NCBI GenBank assembly: GCA_001683735.1 | Contig: LUGG01000014.1 | Location: 186,001-250,000 of the forward strand | Length of the DNA stretch: 64,000 bases | Reading direction: 5' to 3' | From: Grifola frondosa | Taxonomy: Eukaryota; Basidiomycota; Agaricomycetes; Polyporales; Grifolaceae | Part shown: positions 11,173 to 23,847 of the stretch, in pieces | Layout of the letters: every line of letters starts with the position of its first letter | Position numbering within the stretch: the stretch's first letter is position 1 | Program-made: the position numbers and the translations under genes | Notes under the pieces: model-generated | The model's database searches: none | The model's input: the letters and a program-made list of their open reading frames with translations, nothing else | What the model was told of the DNA's origin: nothing

Positions 11173-12828
11173 GTCTATGCGCCTACCATGTCAGCTTTCT
11201 ATGTAGCTTTCTCGTTGTCTAATCAGGAACCTTTATGTTTGTACATAGCCCAATGTCGATTACTTGTGCCTTGCAATACATTTCTTGTCATACAGCAGAT
11301 TTTTTCGTGCGCTCAATAGTGAAACTTCACAACGAATGCCTGAATAGACATCACATTCAAGGCCTAGCGTAGACATAGTAATCTACGTTGTGGACAAGAT
11401 ATTATATACAATGACAGAATTGACTTGCCGAACGACACCCAGGTTGTCTCAAAAGCACGGATGAAAAAAACATAGAATTTGAACTATCATACATACCGTT
11501 TACATGTTTCTATCGTTCTGTCCAGAGGAGATACAAATACGAGAACAAGTCTCGACTACGCACTTACCATGAGCCATTGCAAGTCTTTCAAACTCCGCAG
11601 ATGTACTGCGGCATATCGATGCGGGCTATACAAGCACCGAGAGAAACCAAATCAGGCCATGAGCTCGTCACCGTCATCGACAGCGAGCACGATGCGGTGG
11701 TCGCTGTAGGGATCGACTGGAAGTTGCCAGCTGTTAAGGCATTAAAGTGTCCAAATCGAGGATCCATGCACGTGCATTGTAGACTGTCGAAGTGCCAAAA
11801 GAAGCCAAATTAGGCCATGAGCTGGTCATCGTCACCGACAGTGAGCACGATGTGGTGGTCGCTGCAGGGATCGACCGGAAGCTCCCAGCTGTCAAGGCGC
11901 CAAAGTGTCCAAATCGAGGATCCGTGCATGTGCATTGTAGACTGTCGAAGCGCCGAAAGAAACCAAATTAGGCCATGAGCTGGTCACCATCACCGACAGC
12001 GAGCACGATGCGGTGGTCGCTGTAGGGATTTGTAATCAGAGGCTACCGGCGTCTGATGCAGACCAGCTGCCAGTGTGCCGGGGTGCCGCCGGGGAAGGGC
12101 GATCCGGTACCCAGATCCGTGCTATATTTGGCTGGCCGTGGCGCCAGGCCCGCACCAAATTTGGACCTGCTGGGTAATGTATTGGCCAATGAAACCTCTA
12201 ATCATAATGATTGATGTATCAGTGATGCACTCTTGTTACAAGTATGTAATGTATCAGATTGACAGCAAGGCCTGGAGGACGCGGGAGAAGAACTGGAAGA
12301 CGAGGACGCGGATGGGGATGGGCCAGAGGATGGTGAGGAGTCTGTTTTTGGGGACGGAGACGAGGATGAGCTGGAGGGATTTGCAGCGCTTTAATTATGT
12401 GCTCCTTTGTACTCAAATAATGGTGCTCAATATATAATGCCTGCTATTTTATAAAGTATTTTATAAAGCGAATATATTGGAATATAGTATACTACAATAC
12501 ATGCCCGGTGCCGTGTACTCCTGCATTCGCTGGTATTCTGCGTACCGGACTCCGCCAGTCGCTGGTAAGCGCCGACAAGCGCCCGACGTCTGGTAGCCTC
12601 ATGTCGTCGACTGCCGGACCCGGCCGGATTAAGGATACTGGTAAGCGCTTGCAGGAGTTACCGTCTGGGCGACTTTTTGCTGATGCCATAATCTGGTTAG
12701 TTTCTGACATTTACATTGCGAGAATACGAGCAGAACACCGCATAATTATTAGCACTATAGTACATAATAATGAGCGTGGCTGTACATATCCAACAACTAT
12801 AGGCAGATATCGACACAGAGTCCGTTGT
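11173..12828. other. Gene-free region with decayed repeat sequence
   Basis: Contains the 158-bp tandem repeat described separately. At 12,070-12,180 and 12,500-12,690 there are GC-rich stretches with recurring CCGG words. Between them, after an intron-like segment, 12,270-12,390 could encode a very acidic tail rich in Glu, Asp and Gly. This could be the remnant of a DNA transposon (hAT-like termini came to mind), but the evidence is too thin for a firm call. Confidence 0.35.
11637..12030. repeat. Tandem repeat, 158-bp unit, about 2.5 copies
   Basis: The word AGGCCATGAG recurs at 11,654, 11,812 and 11,970, spaced exactly 158 bp. Flanking segments (AGCACGATGYGGTGGTCGCT, GTGTCCAAATCGAGGATCC, CATTGTAGACTGTCGAAG) recur at the same spacing. 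The copies differ by scattered substitutions. No gene is evident inside. Confidence 0.85.
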
Positions 12829-14380
12829 TCACTGATATTCAGGTGGCGGCTCCGTGGCATCTCTCAGCTCCAGCGCCATCTGCTGCTGCAAGGTTCTCAT
12901 CCGCTCCATCTCTTCTCTGAGTGCATCCACCTGTCCGCGCAACACGATCTCTGACTCGCTCGTATCGGACTTCACGCTCACAGTGCGGCGCGGCCCTGGC
13001 ACGTCCGTTGGCGACGCCGATTGTGAGGTTTCAGTGGAGGAGGACGCAGTAGCGGAGTATTTGTCCAACAGGGTTTTCTCCATCTCGCGTACGCGCTGCG
13101 TGAGCTCCGCTTCTCGCGCGGTGATTTTGGCGCGGGCGACGCGTGCCATAGCATTGTCCGGGCCCTCGAGACGTGTCTCTGAATGGGTGACAATAATCCG
13201 AGGTAATGAAGCTGCATTTGTTGGGGAGTGGCCGTCGGATGTGGAGGGAAGGGGGAATTGCATCAGCAGCGCTGAGTCCATTGGTGACGTGGCCTTGTGA
13301 TTCTCGTCTAGATGCTCTTGGAAACGGGACTCGCTGAAAATAGATGACGAGTACGGTGTTATAGTCGATGACAGTTCCACCAAGGACCCCGATGCCATGT
13401 CGTCAACGTCCCCTTTTCCGAAATATTGTCTCTCCTGCGGAGACGCAGTGTCAATGAGATCGAGATGATAGCGCCGACTAATGTGCCTGCGACTGCGTCG
13501 GTAAAGAAATATTGCGAGCGCAACGAAGATGAGTAACGCAGCGGTACCGCCAACTGCAGCATCAACTATGAGACCACGGTTTCTTGCAAGCGACGACAGT
13601 ACGTCGGTTGTTGATGAATTAGATATAGTCGTAGGCCCAGTGGTATTAGATGATGATGATGACGATGGTGACGATGTTGAAGCAAAACCTGCAGATGCCT
13701 CTAAATCCGAATTCGTGCTGGAGCATTTGAGATCAGTTTTGGCACAGATATGTATTTCAATATTACCGTGACAAGAAGCTAACCTGTACATTGCATAATC
13801 AAACAACAATCTGGAATATCCCAAAGAATTAATTTGCAGGGTATGTTGACCATTGGGAACAGATGCGTTTCCATAGACTTGGACGTTGTATGTGATATCT
13901 CCACTTCCATTTGGATCATGGAAGTAGCTACCAACCAGTTCATCATCAAGGGTGAATGTGAGATTGGCGATAGTGATTTCTTCGTGGTCGATGTCCGAGA
14001 TGATGCAATAGACGTATACAGCGTAACCTAACTCTCTCATTGTCACCCAAATGCCTCGACATCTATTTAACGAAACACATACCATCAAAATCTAGACTGA
14101 TCGTTCGGGGAGGAGCCTCTGGAGTGAATCCAATCGAGTCATGCCATGTACCGTTGAGTACATCCGCAGGATCGGGATTGACCAGACAAGAGTCGCAGTT
14201 CTGGCCTTGTATCCAATTCACAGCAGGTGTGTAGGTTGGTAACTTTCCAGTGACAGAGTCACCAAAAGTATCGTCGATGGTAACGTTTTTTGGCGATGCC
14301 GCAACCACGCGAGCGCAGATGCTCAGAAAGGAGAGGAACAAAAGGAGTGACTTTCCATGAATATCAAAATCCGACATCAT
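12829..14380 (-). CDS. Single-pass membrane protein with lectin-like extracellular domain (unknown function)
   Basis: Starts MMSDFDIHGKSLLLFLSFLS, a signal peptide. The ectodomain has VTIDDTFGDSVTGKLPTY, then W..GQNCDSC..NPDPADVLNGTWHDS, then TFTLDD and a VFDYA-like end (LLFDYAMY). This is the order typical of a large mushroom family of secreted or membrane proteins with a beta-sandwich ectodomain. Two introns are evident, near 14,090-14,040 and near 13,790-13,725. A Ser/Thr-rich stalk (SSPSSSSSSNTTGP) leads to one transmembrane helix, GLIVDAAVGGTAALLIFVAL, and a basic stop-transfer segment, YRRSRRH. The cytoplasmic tail is about 200 residues, disordered, with a coiled coil near the end (REAELTQRVREMEKTL, then VDALREEMERMRTLQQQMALEL), and stops at PPEYQ. 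It probably sits at the plasma membrane and senses or adheres, but the ligand is unknown. No frame breaks were seen. Confidence 0.75.
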
Positions 14381-15799
14381 GCATAAGAGTTGTAGTAGGA
14401 TGGTGCGAGTAGTGAAGACGAAGAGGTGCAGCGCCAGGCAAGCGATTCTGTTGGACGTGAGACCGTAGGCTATGAGACCATAGTAGTGGCGCATCCCTGG
14501 CCAGCGGCAGCTGCAAAAAACAGATGAATGGCATGGACATGGATATCATTGAAGGCGATGGGCGGCGTACAGTTGAGATGGCCATTGGGTGGGACGCCAT
14601 TGCTTGGCTGGCAGTTGACGGACGCGGTGACACACGGCGTCAGTCCAGCGTCAGTCACGTCCACGAGCGCGCTCGGGCCAGAATATTGAACGCTCGCTGA
14701 GCGCCGTTATCCATATTTGGCAGGTGAGAAAGTATAGACGATCTCCGATTTGTCTCCGATTCGAAGTTGGACTGGACCCACATAGCCTCAACGGTACACA
14801 TCTCTGATGCGCGCAATATCGATGCAGGATACCATCAGCCATTCCTCGATGAACTCGTGTCATCGTCACTATCAGAAAGCGAAGGTCGGTATGTCTTCCG
14901 AGAAGAGCTCTCGACCAACTCCTTGAATGACATCTCCATACTTCGGAATTGCTTTTGAAACATCGAGAGCTCTCCCAGTTTTCATTGACATGCGACACGT
15001 AGCAGTCCTCGCTGGGGAGAGTCATGGAACGACCGCCGTTCGAGGCATTCGGCGGGGAAATTTCCCAGGACGGATGACCACATACTCATCCTCCATGACC
15101 GCACAACGCCTTCTGACATGAATCATGGGCATACGCATTGATGCAGAACTGGTTATCCAAAGTCTAACTATATTCAGACGCGCGAGGACTCGCATGGAAG
15201 TACTTACAGACTTCGTTTGGTAACCTCCAATGTAAGGCAACACCCTGGATGGTGGGGACAACCTTGGGACAACCTGTATACATAACCGGTGTATCAGAAC
15301 AGCTACCCGTTCTTCGTACGTTACATCCTCATGGAAACGATGAAGAATCGCTCACCCTCAGTCCAGCACACATCAAGGACCCCGGATGATCCTTATAACA
15401 ACAAGGATTTCGGTTGGGAAATTCACTACACGCTTATAAGTGATTTGGCTGTATGACAAGGAAGTATTTCACCATCTGGGAGGAACAGCACATGTGTGTT
15501 CATTAACAGGCTATGTGAATGATCAGTTCGACCTCGAGTAATTTAGCACTACCCGGGGTCTCGGAGCGACCTCCGACGGGAGACGCAAGGCACCGACCGG
15601 CGATGTCAACTGCTTTCAGACTGTTTTGAAATGTCTATATCTTGTATCCATACTACGTCCGTGATTTCAAGTCTTTTTATGAATTTTATCGTCCCGCCGG
15701 CTTGATGATGTTGTTGTTCCGTTTCAAAAATCAGAAGTAACCAGGTTTTGGTCCGGATTTTCTGCTTATAAGGACCCAGTCCGTTGAGGCTGCACACAC
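14381..15799. other. Long intergenic stretch, no confident gene
   Basis: About 1.4 kb between a minus-strand gene and a plus-strand gene, so it holds two promoters. Small minus-strand ORFs at 15,261-15,022 and about 14,970-14,830 have unbiased composition and no motif I recognise. The second reads MFQKQFRSMEMSFKEL and a Ser/Asp-rich stretch. I do not call them genes. Confidence 0.4.
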
Positions 15800-17201
15800 A
15801 TGGATCCAGCAAACCCTTCCAGCTTCAACCATCGCTCAGAGCTGCTGTCGACAGGTCGACGATATCATTTTGTAGACCAAATTCCGAGTACATATGATGC
15901 CACCTCTACTGTGACATTACTCTGTGTTCACGGATTTCCCGACCTTTGGTGCGTGGTTTGCAATGTGTGTTTAAATATCATACTAATCGAATTGCATATC
16001 ACTGCATTTTGTTCAGGTATGGCTGGCGATACCAGATTGGACCATGGGTCCGGAAAGGCTACAGGGTCGTTGTACCAGACATGCTCGGCTATGGACAAAC
16101 GGACAAGCCTGCAGAGGCTGCAGCATATTCCTCTAAAAGATTGTGCGACGATTTAGCTGCCCTGCTAGATTCTCTGGATGTTCCAAAAGCGGTGGGCGTT
16201 TTCCTGATCTGTATCGGCGCAACTCTGACAATAACGCATGCTCCAGGTGATCATCGGTCATGATTGGGGTGCGTTCACGGTAGGAAGGTTTTCCATGTGG
16301 CATCCGAACAGGCTGCTCGCATTGGTGATGTACGTGGAGTCGGACCATGCGTGCTCCGTGATTTCTTGTCTCATGTGCATATGGACGCAGACTTGCAGTA
16401 CCATTCATGCCGCCATCCGGGGAGTACGTCCCGCTGGAAGGCATTGTCAAGAAAGTTCCGAACTATGGTTATCAACTGTATCTGGCGGATCCCCGGTCAA
16501 CTACCGAGATCGAGGCGAATGTGAGCTCCGGTCGCCCCTGCCATGTCAGTGCCCTGACGAGTGACATGCGCTCCCTGAATTGATTCACAGTTGGAGTTCT
16601 TCCTCGGGCTAATGCACCGGAAACCACATACTGGTGCCGGATTCACTGATGCCGGACGCCTGCGAGAACTCGTAGTTGGAGAGAAGAAAGCCAACTTGAA
16701 AGGCTCAAGCGTCCTTAGTCCCGCGGTAATGGCATACAGGATCTCCAGTTTAGATATGGTTTAACTAATCCAGTTTTCATCGATCTGAATCCGCAGGAAT
16801 TCGCATACTACATGTCGCAGTACAGGAGCATGAACGGTCCGCTATCGTATTACCGCACTACGAAGTACCGGTTTGAGGAAGAAAAAGGTACGAACTGCAG
16901 CTATGTTGTGAAGTTCTACAACAGTTGATGATTCTCTGTCTATCTAGCCGGAGGTCTTCTTCGTGCGCCTCGTCCGGACCTCCCGGTCATGTTTATGGGT
17001 GGCACGGAGGATCCAACTTGCCGCCCGGACGCACTTGGGTTGTCGAAACGCGCAATTCCTCAGCTGGAATTGCGCTGGCTCCAAGGCTTGGGGCATTGGG
17101 TAATGATCCAAGCCAAGGAAGAAGTAACGGAGGGAATTGCAGAGTGGCTACACGGCGTGCTACAACGAACTCCGCAAATACAGCTCCATTCTGCATTATG
17201 A
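15800..17201 (+). CDS. Epoxide hydrolase-like alpha/beta hydrolase
   Basis: Soluble alpha/beta hydrolase of the epoxide-hydrolase group, expected to open epoxides to diols, probably in the cytosol. Starts MDPANPSSFNHRSEL. Motifs in order: CVHGFPDLWYGWR (the HGxP oxyanion motif, split by an intron at 15,949-16,016), VVVPDMLGYGQTDKP, then the nucleophile elbow GHDWGA. After an intron (16,330-16,390) come LAVPFMPPSGEY, the cap region with Tyr residues (VPNYGYQLYL; NGPLSYYRT), MFMGGTEDPTCRPD near the expected acid position, and the catalytic His in GLGHWVMIQ. The protein ends IQLHSAL. About seven introns are needed, all with GT..AG ends. The order and spacing of the triad (Asp, acid, His) fit the family, and no frame breaks were seen. 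The natural substrate cannot be inferred. Confidence 0.85.
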
Positions 17202-18205
17202 TAGACTGGATCTGTAAAATTCTTGGATACCTGAATAAACAGGAAAAGCCGCAACTCTTTGCACACTGCATTGTCATGCCAAAGCAGAAACATGGTAACC
17301 GAAGGAATGCGAACAGCTATATTGAAAACATTGAGGTGCGTCACCAAAGATAGTCACCTATGGACTGCCCCGCCATCGCGTTGGATGTGATGGTTGATAC
17401 GTTGATGTGTCTTCTACCCCAAAGCGTACACAGAATGAAGCCATAACTGAATGACACTCTTCGCAGATGTACGTGATTAAAACGAAGCTGTACATTCTTG
17501 CAACTATCACTACTCACCGAGGAAATCCTCCACCGAAATGATCGCAGCGATTGGTGTTCTGACAAGGAGCACGTAAACTGTCGACTTACTCGAAATAAAC
17601 ATTCCCGTGCATGGGAGTATCACGGAGTCTTGACAACTGTTTGGTCTCATTATAGCACATTCTGTCCGGTTCGAAGGGATAATGAGACAGCGGCGAACGC
17701 AGTATGTCCGCAGAAGTACAGCACTTAGACAATTGAAAAAAAGCAGCGACTTGAGACCGGTAGTAATAATGCGCTAAAACATGTCGAATAGCCTGAAGAG
17801 GACTGCGTGAAGGGCAAAATATTGAAAAGGAGCTCGCTGGGGGACGATGACAGCACGGTGGCAGAGGGAGACAAGTGAGTCAGTGTCGCAGCAGCTGTGC
17901 CTGAGACTTGCTGACTCAGCCGCGGTGCCGTGCCCTTGCTTTGTGACGACTTTCACTTTCGCAGTCGTGCTCAACGTTCTTTCTCCCTTGTTCATCGCCT
18001 CTCACAACGAGCTCAAACGATTATTGATCAATATCTCTCTCCATACCTTTGTGCATATCGGTTTTCAGTGCTTTTGACTTCTGCATTTGGTGCTCGAACG
18101 GTTCATTCAGCTTACTTTAACCTATCGAGTGAGCCCCTCTTCTGTTTTGTCCTCACACATTTATCTGACCCAGTGTCCTTCAAAACCTGCATTTTGACGT
18201 TCATT
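17202..18205. other. Intergenic region and 5' leader of the Btz-protein gene
   Basis: About 1 kb without a convincing gene. Its last 300 bases form the promoter or leader of the downstream gene and hold two GCN4/AP-1-type sites (separate entry). An open frame runs upstream of the chosen ATG from about 17,930, but it is rich in Ser, Leu and Phe and looks like leader, not protein. Confidence 0.4.
17876..17918. promoter_or_regulatory. Pair of GCN4/AP-1-type sites
   Basis: TGAGTCA at 17,876-17,882 and TGACTCA at 17,912-17,918 are the two orientations of the same 7-bp bZIP site, 36 bp apart and about 300 bp upstream of the Btz-protein start codon. A link to amino-acid starvation control is only an inference from the site. 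Confidence 0.35.
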
Positions 18206-20871
18206 ATGCCCGCACCTATCACCACAACGGCTTTGAAACCCGCCAAGATGGTCGAACGCTCGTTTTCTCAGCCACAACCAAAGAAGACGAGGATCGCTAG
18301 GAGGAGAGGCCGAGCCAAGAACGGCCTGGAAAGCGACGAGGAGATTGAGCGGGAGGTTAGGACAGACTCAGAGACAGACGATGACCAGTCTTCGACTGAT
18401 TCAGAGTCGGAATCAGAGTCAGTCTCCGATGACGCTCATCCGAACGGCCGCTCTGAAGTTGTTACTCCTAGTACAACGCAGAGCCCGCCACCCATGGAGA
18501 TTGACAGCCTGATCAACGGGATAGCATCCAAATCTCCTGCAAACGGTGACTCGGGCATCTTTGTCGACAGCACAGACTGGGCAGACATGGTTGCGGAGGA
18601 GAACGCCCACGGCGCATCTGATCTCCCCGTAATCGATTTTGCTGACCTCGACCGTCACCATGTGGAGCATCCGCTTCCCCCACCTGCCCGCGCACGCAAG
18701 CCTCACAAAATACACAAAAGGCCCGCGCCGGCGCGTGCTCTCTCCGCGCCTCCCTCTGCGCCTCCTGCTCCATCTTCTGAGCACGAGGACACAGGGAGAG
18801 TATCTCCTATTGATGAGCCTGTCGCCTCTACGTCGCAAGAGTCGCCAGGATCCGCCTTTCCAAGCCGGGTCAGGGGGCAATCTGCTCGTCAGGCATACCA
18901 GCAGCGCCTCGAGACGGACCCTTCCTACGTTCCGACGGTGGGTGAATTCTGGGGACACGACGACCGTCTGTTGGACAAGGATTTGCGCAGCTTGAGCGGA
19001 TGGTGGAGAGGCCGCTGGCAAACCCGTGGACGCGGAAGGGGTACCTTCGGAATGCGCGGGCGGGGACGAGGATTTTATCCTGTTCCTTCTGTTCAGGCTC
19101 CCAGTCAGGAAGATGGCGGCGAAGGTCATGACGATGGCTCTACAGGTGCTGTCATTGAGGTTCCCCCCATCGAGCAAGCATGGACGCACGACGGGTTTGA
19201 GGAGATGAAGCGACGTGACGAGCGCCACCGCTCAATACCGCAGCAACCACAGGCGCCTTTTGCGCCACTCCGCGGATTCGGATATCGTGGGCGCGGAGGA
19301 TTCGTTGGTGGACGAGGTCGCGGTGGCTTTGGTCGTGGTGGCTTCTTAGCTTCTCCTACAGGGCCACGACAGGGTCTTCCGAATTTCGCTATGTCTGGTC
19401 GACCATGGTTTGCTATGAAGCCTGAGCGCATGTGGACAAAGCAGCATGAGGCCTTTTTGTACTTTGATCCTGCGTTGAAACCTCGCGCTGGACAGGGCCC
19501 CGGTTTCCGCGTGAGGTTGCCTGGCGGAAAAGGACAGATCGTGAGGCTTTCCCCTCAATCTTTCGCACCGCCTTCGTTGCCACTCGTGGCAGAACCACGC
19601 CTCCTCAGGATGACGGAGAGAAGTTTTTCATGGTGAAAATTCCACGTCGTTCGGGCAAGGAGAAGGCAGTGGAGGGTGCGCCGACAGCCGCGGAGAGCTC
19701 GGTAGTCCGAGGAAGCTGCCACCACAATGGCGGAGTTATCCTTGGAGGAGGTCTTCACCGTCAGACCGAACGCTGTCCCGAACCGCAGAATTGATCTGGG
19801 CGCTCAAGAATCATCTAGTGATTTGACATCACACCCTCCATCCGGCATCGCACTTTCTAAACCCGTCACGCCTCCTGTGCCACCTGGTTTGCAGCTGCGT
19901 AGTCCGTCGTCCATCTCAATAGAAGTGGAGGCAGAGAGTCAGCAGCGCATCGAAGGGCCGTCGGCATCCGCATTCGCCCCGGGAGGTAACGATTCTTCTA
20001 GCATCCAAATCCAGGAGACGGTTTTGCGAAACGCTCCACCGTTTGAAGAAACTGCTGCAGTGTTGCCTATTCCGGCTGAAGAGAGGCCTCCCGCGCCACC
20101 GGTCTTACATCCTCTTCAGACAGCGTTCTCACCAGTCCCACCGACGTCTCCTCCTTACGGTTCTCCGTATGGTTATCCCCCAACTCTCCCGCCTGGGGTT
20201 GCCATGGGTCGAAATGGAATGCCTTACGAACTCGCCACAGGACGTCCGGTCTACCTGCAAGCGACACCGCCCCGCCTCCGCCGCCCATGTTCACTCCTCG
20301 CCCGATGATGCATGCCCACATGCATCATCCATCTGCCGGTGCTCCCTTCGTTCCCGCACATATGCATCAGCACTCTGCCACATCTCCCGACTTCCTGTCG
20401 CACCCGCACACTCCGCCCATGACCTCATTTGTTGATCCGTCCACTGGAGTGCCGATCTTCGCGCCTGCACGGCAGAGTAGTCGGATTGAGATACGTGCGC
20501 CCACTGACGCTACGGAAGGCAAGAAGTCCACAGCACCACGGCCGTCGACGTTGCGGTCGTCGATCTCCGGATCTGCGACATATCCTTCTGCAGAACAGCA
20601 ACAGCCTCGGCCCGTGTTCTTCCCGAACTCTTCTCTCCCTGCTGCTGGAGAGCCTGGCATGTTCCCTCCTGGAGAAGCCCTGCCGCCGACGGTGGAGCAG
20701 CCACAGGTCCAAGTTGTGGATCCTGGGATGGGATACCCGCCTTATCAGCAGCAGTATTATTACCCAGAATCGTATGCCTATCCCCCTTACGTGGACATGT
20801 CGTCGCAGGTCGTACATTATGAAATGTACCCTGCGGATCCCCGTGGTTCCCAGCCTGTTATATACTACTAG
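18206..20871 (+). CDS. Btz/CASC3-like exon junction complex protein
   Basis: Probable homologue of Barentsz/MLN51 (CASC3), which binds eIF4A-III and RNA in the exon junction complex. Starts MPAPITTTALKPAK. A basic and then very acidic N-terminus (RIARRRGRAKNG; SETDDDQSSTDSESESE) is followed by the Btz core DPSYVPTVGEFWGHDDRLL, with a Trp-rich GWWRGRW segment. RGG-type repeats come next (RGRGRGTFGMRGRGRGF; YRGRGGFVGGRGRGGFGRGG). The second half has short basic motifs (RVRLPGGKGQIVR; MVKIPRR) and a long Pro-rich tail with many Tyr and Met, ending QPVIYY. The coding frame must change at about 19,560, about 19,705 and at the CCCC run 20,270-20,273, each by one base. No splice sites explain these changes, so I treat them as likely sequence errors. 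The gene is otherwise nearly intronless. Confidence 0.75.
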
Positions 20872-21317
20872 TCGCTCTACACATTGTTTTTTGTTCTGCC
20901 ATCTGCTCTATCATGCTGTGCCCACGCATAGCCCACTCTTGGACTCCCCCGTCCGGGCTCGTACGTTTCAGTGCTACTTTGGTACCAGTCTGTCATCCGA
21001 ATCAAGCTCAATCTCGCTCTCATACCCGATAATTGTTCATGTCTTTACAATACTTGTGTTCTTGTGTTTTTGATCATGACCATCTGCACGCGCCTATTAT
21101 GACCTTTCAATCTCTCTTCGTATTCCAGCGCTGTTTCCCCATCATTGGTTTTTCTTTCTTTCTTGCAAATTGGTCTGCCTCACGGTGTTGTTTGAGTTGG
21201 GGTCCTACCTACTGTGTAGAATCTACTCTAGTGGCCTGCAGTATGTGAGCTATGCGTATAAAGGCATCGCCTCTAAATCTATATCTTCTAAAGCATCACG
21301 CCGGATGCACATGTCGA

Positions 21318-23458
21318 TCACTCTGCCCTCCGTGCAACTTTCGGCACGAGCAACCAGCAGATTCCCTGCGCACCGAGTAGTGCTACCACTGTAGGCTCCA
21401 CAACCCAGATCCCCCGCTTCGTGCTCATGCCCCACCACGAGCGGCCATAACGCGCTGCCGCTCTGCCCGACGGAGCTCATCAGCGCGAATGCATCGGCGT
21501 GCATGCTACGCGGGACTAGCCCCCCCGGTGGTGATCGCGGCAGCATACAGCGTAGAGATGGCCACACCCACAAGTGCCGGGCAGAGCGCGGTGGAGGCGA
21601 GGTACGGCAGGAACCAAGCGAGGCACTCAAGTGCAATCGCACAGAGGAGATATAGGATCACGGCGAGACGCTCGCCGATGAGCATGTTCAAAGTGGGGAG
21701 GAATATCCGGCCGAGGGCGATGCCTGGAGCGAGAGGTCAGAAGAAAACATTTGTATAGCAGAATGCCCGTACCTAGGTAAAAGCAGGAGGCAACCCACGA
21801 CGCGCCTTCAGGACTGCCCTTCCGCACCTCCAGAATATACGACACAATCCATCCACCACTGCGTACCATTATTAGTGAGCAACCTACATTTGGGGGCGGG
21901 CCTACATGGATTCTTCGGCGCTGAATGGTATCGATCAGAATGCGTTTGTGTTTTTAGCTGATGCGACTACTCACCCAACGTAGAGCATGAGAAATATGGC
22001 AAGCGACCAGACTGCGCGGCTCTTCAACGTGGCTCTGAAGGCGGAAGTGGAGATCTCATTCGCGGGTGTTATTTCTGCGGAGTGCTGTGGCAAGGAATGG
22101 AGATTCCGGAAGGCGAACCAAACTGCCGCAAAGACGGGAACGTTGATACCTATGTTGGTAGTGTAGAATATATGGTACTGCGAGGCACTTCCAGTAAGCA
22201 AATAATGTGCGATACGTTGGAGAATCAATGGCCATACCGGGATTCCTCGAGTCACCATCGCTGTAGCTATCAATGGGCTCACGAAGGCACCGATGCCGTA
22301 TATACCATGGAGGAGGCCCGTCCATAGCAATGGCTTGTCGAGGGTCGCAAAGTATGCATTGCATAGTCCAAGCTACATATGTCAATAATCAGCGCGGACA
22401 TTTACATCCTGCAGCTATAGCACTGGGAGTTGCAGCGCGCTATCATACCTGCGTAGCGAATGCCATTCGACTACGAAGAATCCGAAGCACATGAGCGCAA
22501 AGTGGATTGCTGCGAGCTGTTGATAATATTCTGGAAATCATTGAGATTAATCATGGGACTATTCAGTCAGACATGATAACATACGCCGGCTAGCTCGACC
22601 ATGACGGATATACACATAGCATACCCATACCCCACTCTGCGAGCGAGAGTTCCAGCGCCAGCTGCGGCTACAACGTATCCTAGGAAGGTAGAAACAAAGA
22701 GTATCGACACTTTTGCGTAGTTGATCCCATAGGTCCTCTCGATGTATGGAAGGAGGGCGCCCGTCGCGCCGCCACTACAGACAAGTCAGTCAGCAAATCC
22801 TACATGTGAGAGGACAGCATATAAAGGAGCAGATGACGATAAATTAGGATTATAGTGATGCATTGTAGTGGAAGCCAGTTCTTCGGCAAGAAATCGCAAA
22901 TGATGAAAACGAGCTCAGGCGCACCAAAAAAATACGAACACGACACCAAATCTGGAACTAAAACAGATGAGAAACTGACTTCCAACCTGCAAGGAATAAA
23001 GCGAGGAACGATGCCCCTAAACGCATACGATGAAGAGTTTTGCTCTCGGGATGGACACCCACTGCAAGTTCGACCTGAGCCATCGGAGGATAAGAGTGGT
23101 CTGCTCCCACTGTAATTGTTCCATCCATTGGCGCAAGGATGCCCGCCGGAGGGAAGTCGACGGCAGTAGACTGGATCACATCGACATTTGCCACCTGTGG
23201 TTTGCCGGGCGTAACAGATCCCAACACCGTCTGCGTCGAGTCTGCCCTCGTGAACGCAGGACGAGCTAAGACCTTGGCCTCGGGCTCTCGTACAGCTGTG
23301 CACGCATCGACCGTCGGTATCTTCGCCAGATGAGGGTCTCCTTCCACCTGCGCTGAAAGGGAGATGGCATGGCAAAGCGAGGTATCGACATCAGCCTCCA
23401 CACCTGCATGAAAAACATCATCATCAATAAGTTCCAAAGGTGCCAGTCGAGAAGACAT
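21318..23458 (-). CDS. Major facilitator superfamily transporter
   Basis: Starts MSSRLAPLELIDDDVFHAG. An unusually long soluble N-terminus of about 150 residues precedes the first helix, RLGASFLALFLAGW. After an intron of about 190 nt (22,966-22,777) comes the WNGGATGALLPYIERTYG segment typical of fungal MFS proteins. Further pieces include VSILFVSTFLGYVVAAAGAG with LARRVGYGYAM (loop 2-3), LLHGIYGIGAFVSPLIAT, GWIVSYILEVRKGSP, ALGRIFLPTLNMLIGER, and the last helices, ending VVALLGAQGICWLLVPKV. About twelve helices are expected in the plasma membrane; the substrate is unknown, probably a small organic solute. Two one-base frame breaks lie in the last third, at the seven-C run 21,520-21,526 and at CCCC 21,430-21,433 (plus-strand bases). 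Both restore family-like sequence when bridged. Confidence 0.8.
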
Positions 23459-23847
23459 ATCGCAGGTCAAAATGGCAGGGCGAAGAATCTTAAGAGAGGC
23501 TAATCATGGCGTTTTATGCAACTGCTGAGCCAACAAGCGCAGGTGGGCTGTTCGAGATTCTGTTGGCGAGGTCATATGGGCTGCACGGTCGCTGGCAATT
23601 GGTCAATACTAGACAGTGCTTACCATGGCGGGGTGATTGCCGTTGAAGGACACGCTCCGAGTCAGAGCCTGAGCTAAACTTGGTGATTCAGAGGCTCGCA
23701 CTCGCTCGGGACCACCTACTAAAAAAGGAAGGTCTCCAAGAAAAGAGACCCTTAGTGAGTGCATTAAACATGTTGTACTAACGACTATTACACAGCCATA
23801 CAATCAACCCGAACAAACATATGTACGATTGAGCCCATCTTCACGAC
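23459..23847. other. Intergenic, no gene seen
   Basis: Short spacer between two minus-strand genes. It should hold the promoter of the MFS gene and the 3' end of the dynein gene. Nothing distinctive was noticed. Confidence 0.4.

Noticed and set aside
12060..12690. hAT transposon remnant
   Set aside because: Only an acidic tail and GC-rich CCGG words were seen; no transposase motif, matched inverted repeats or 8-bp duplication could be shown.
14651..15261. Additional minus-strand gene from small ORFs
   Set aside because: No conserved motif, no clear splice chain, and the composition looks random.
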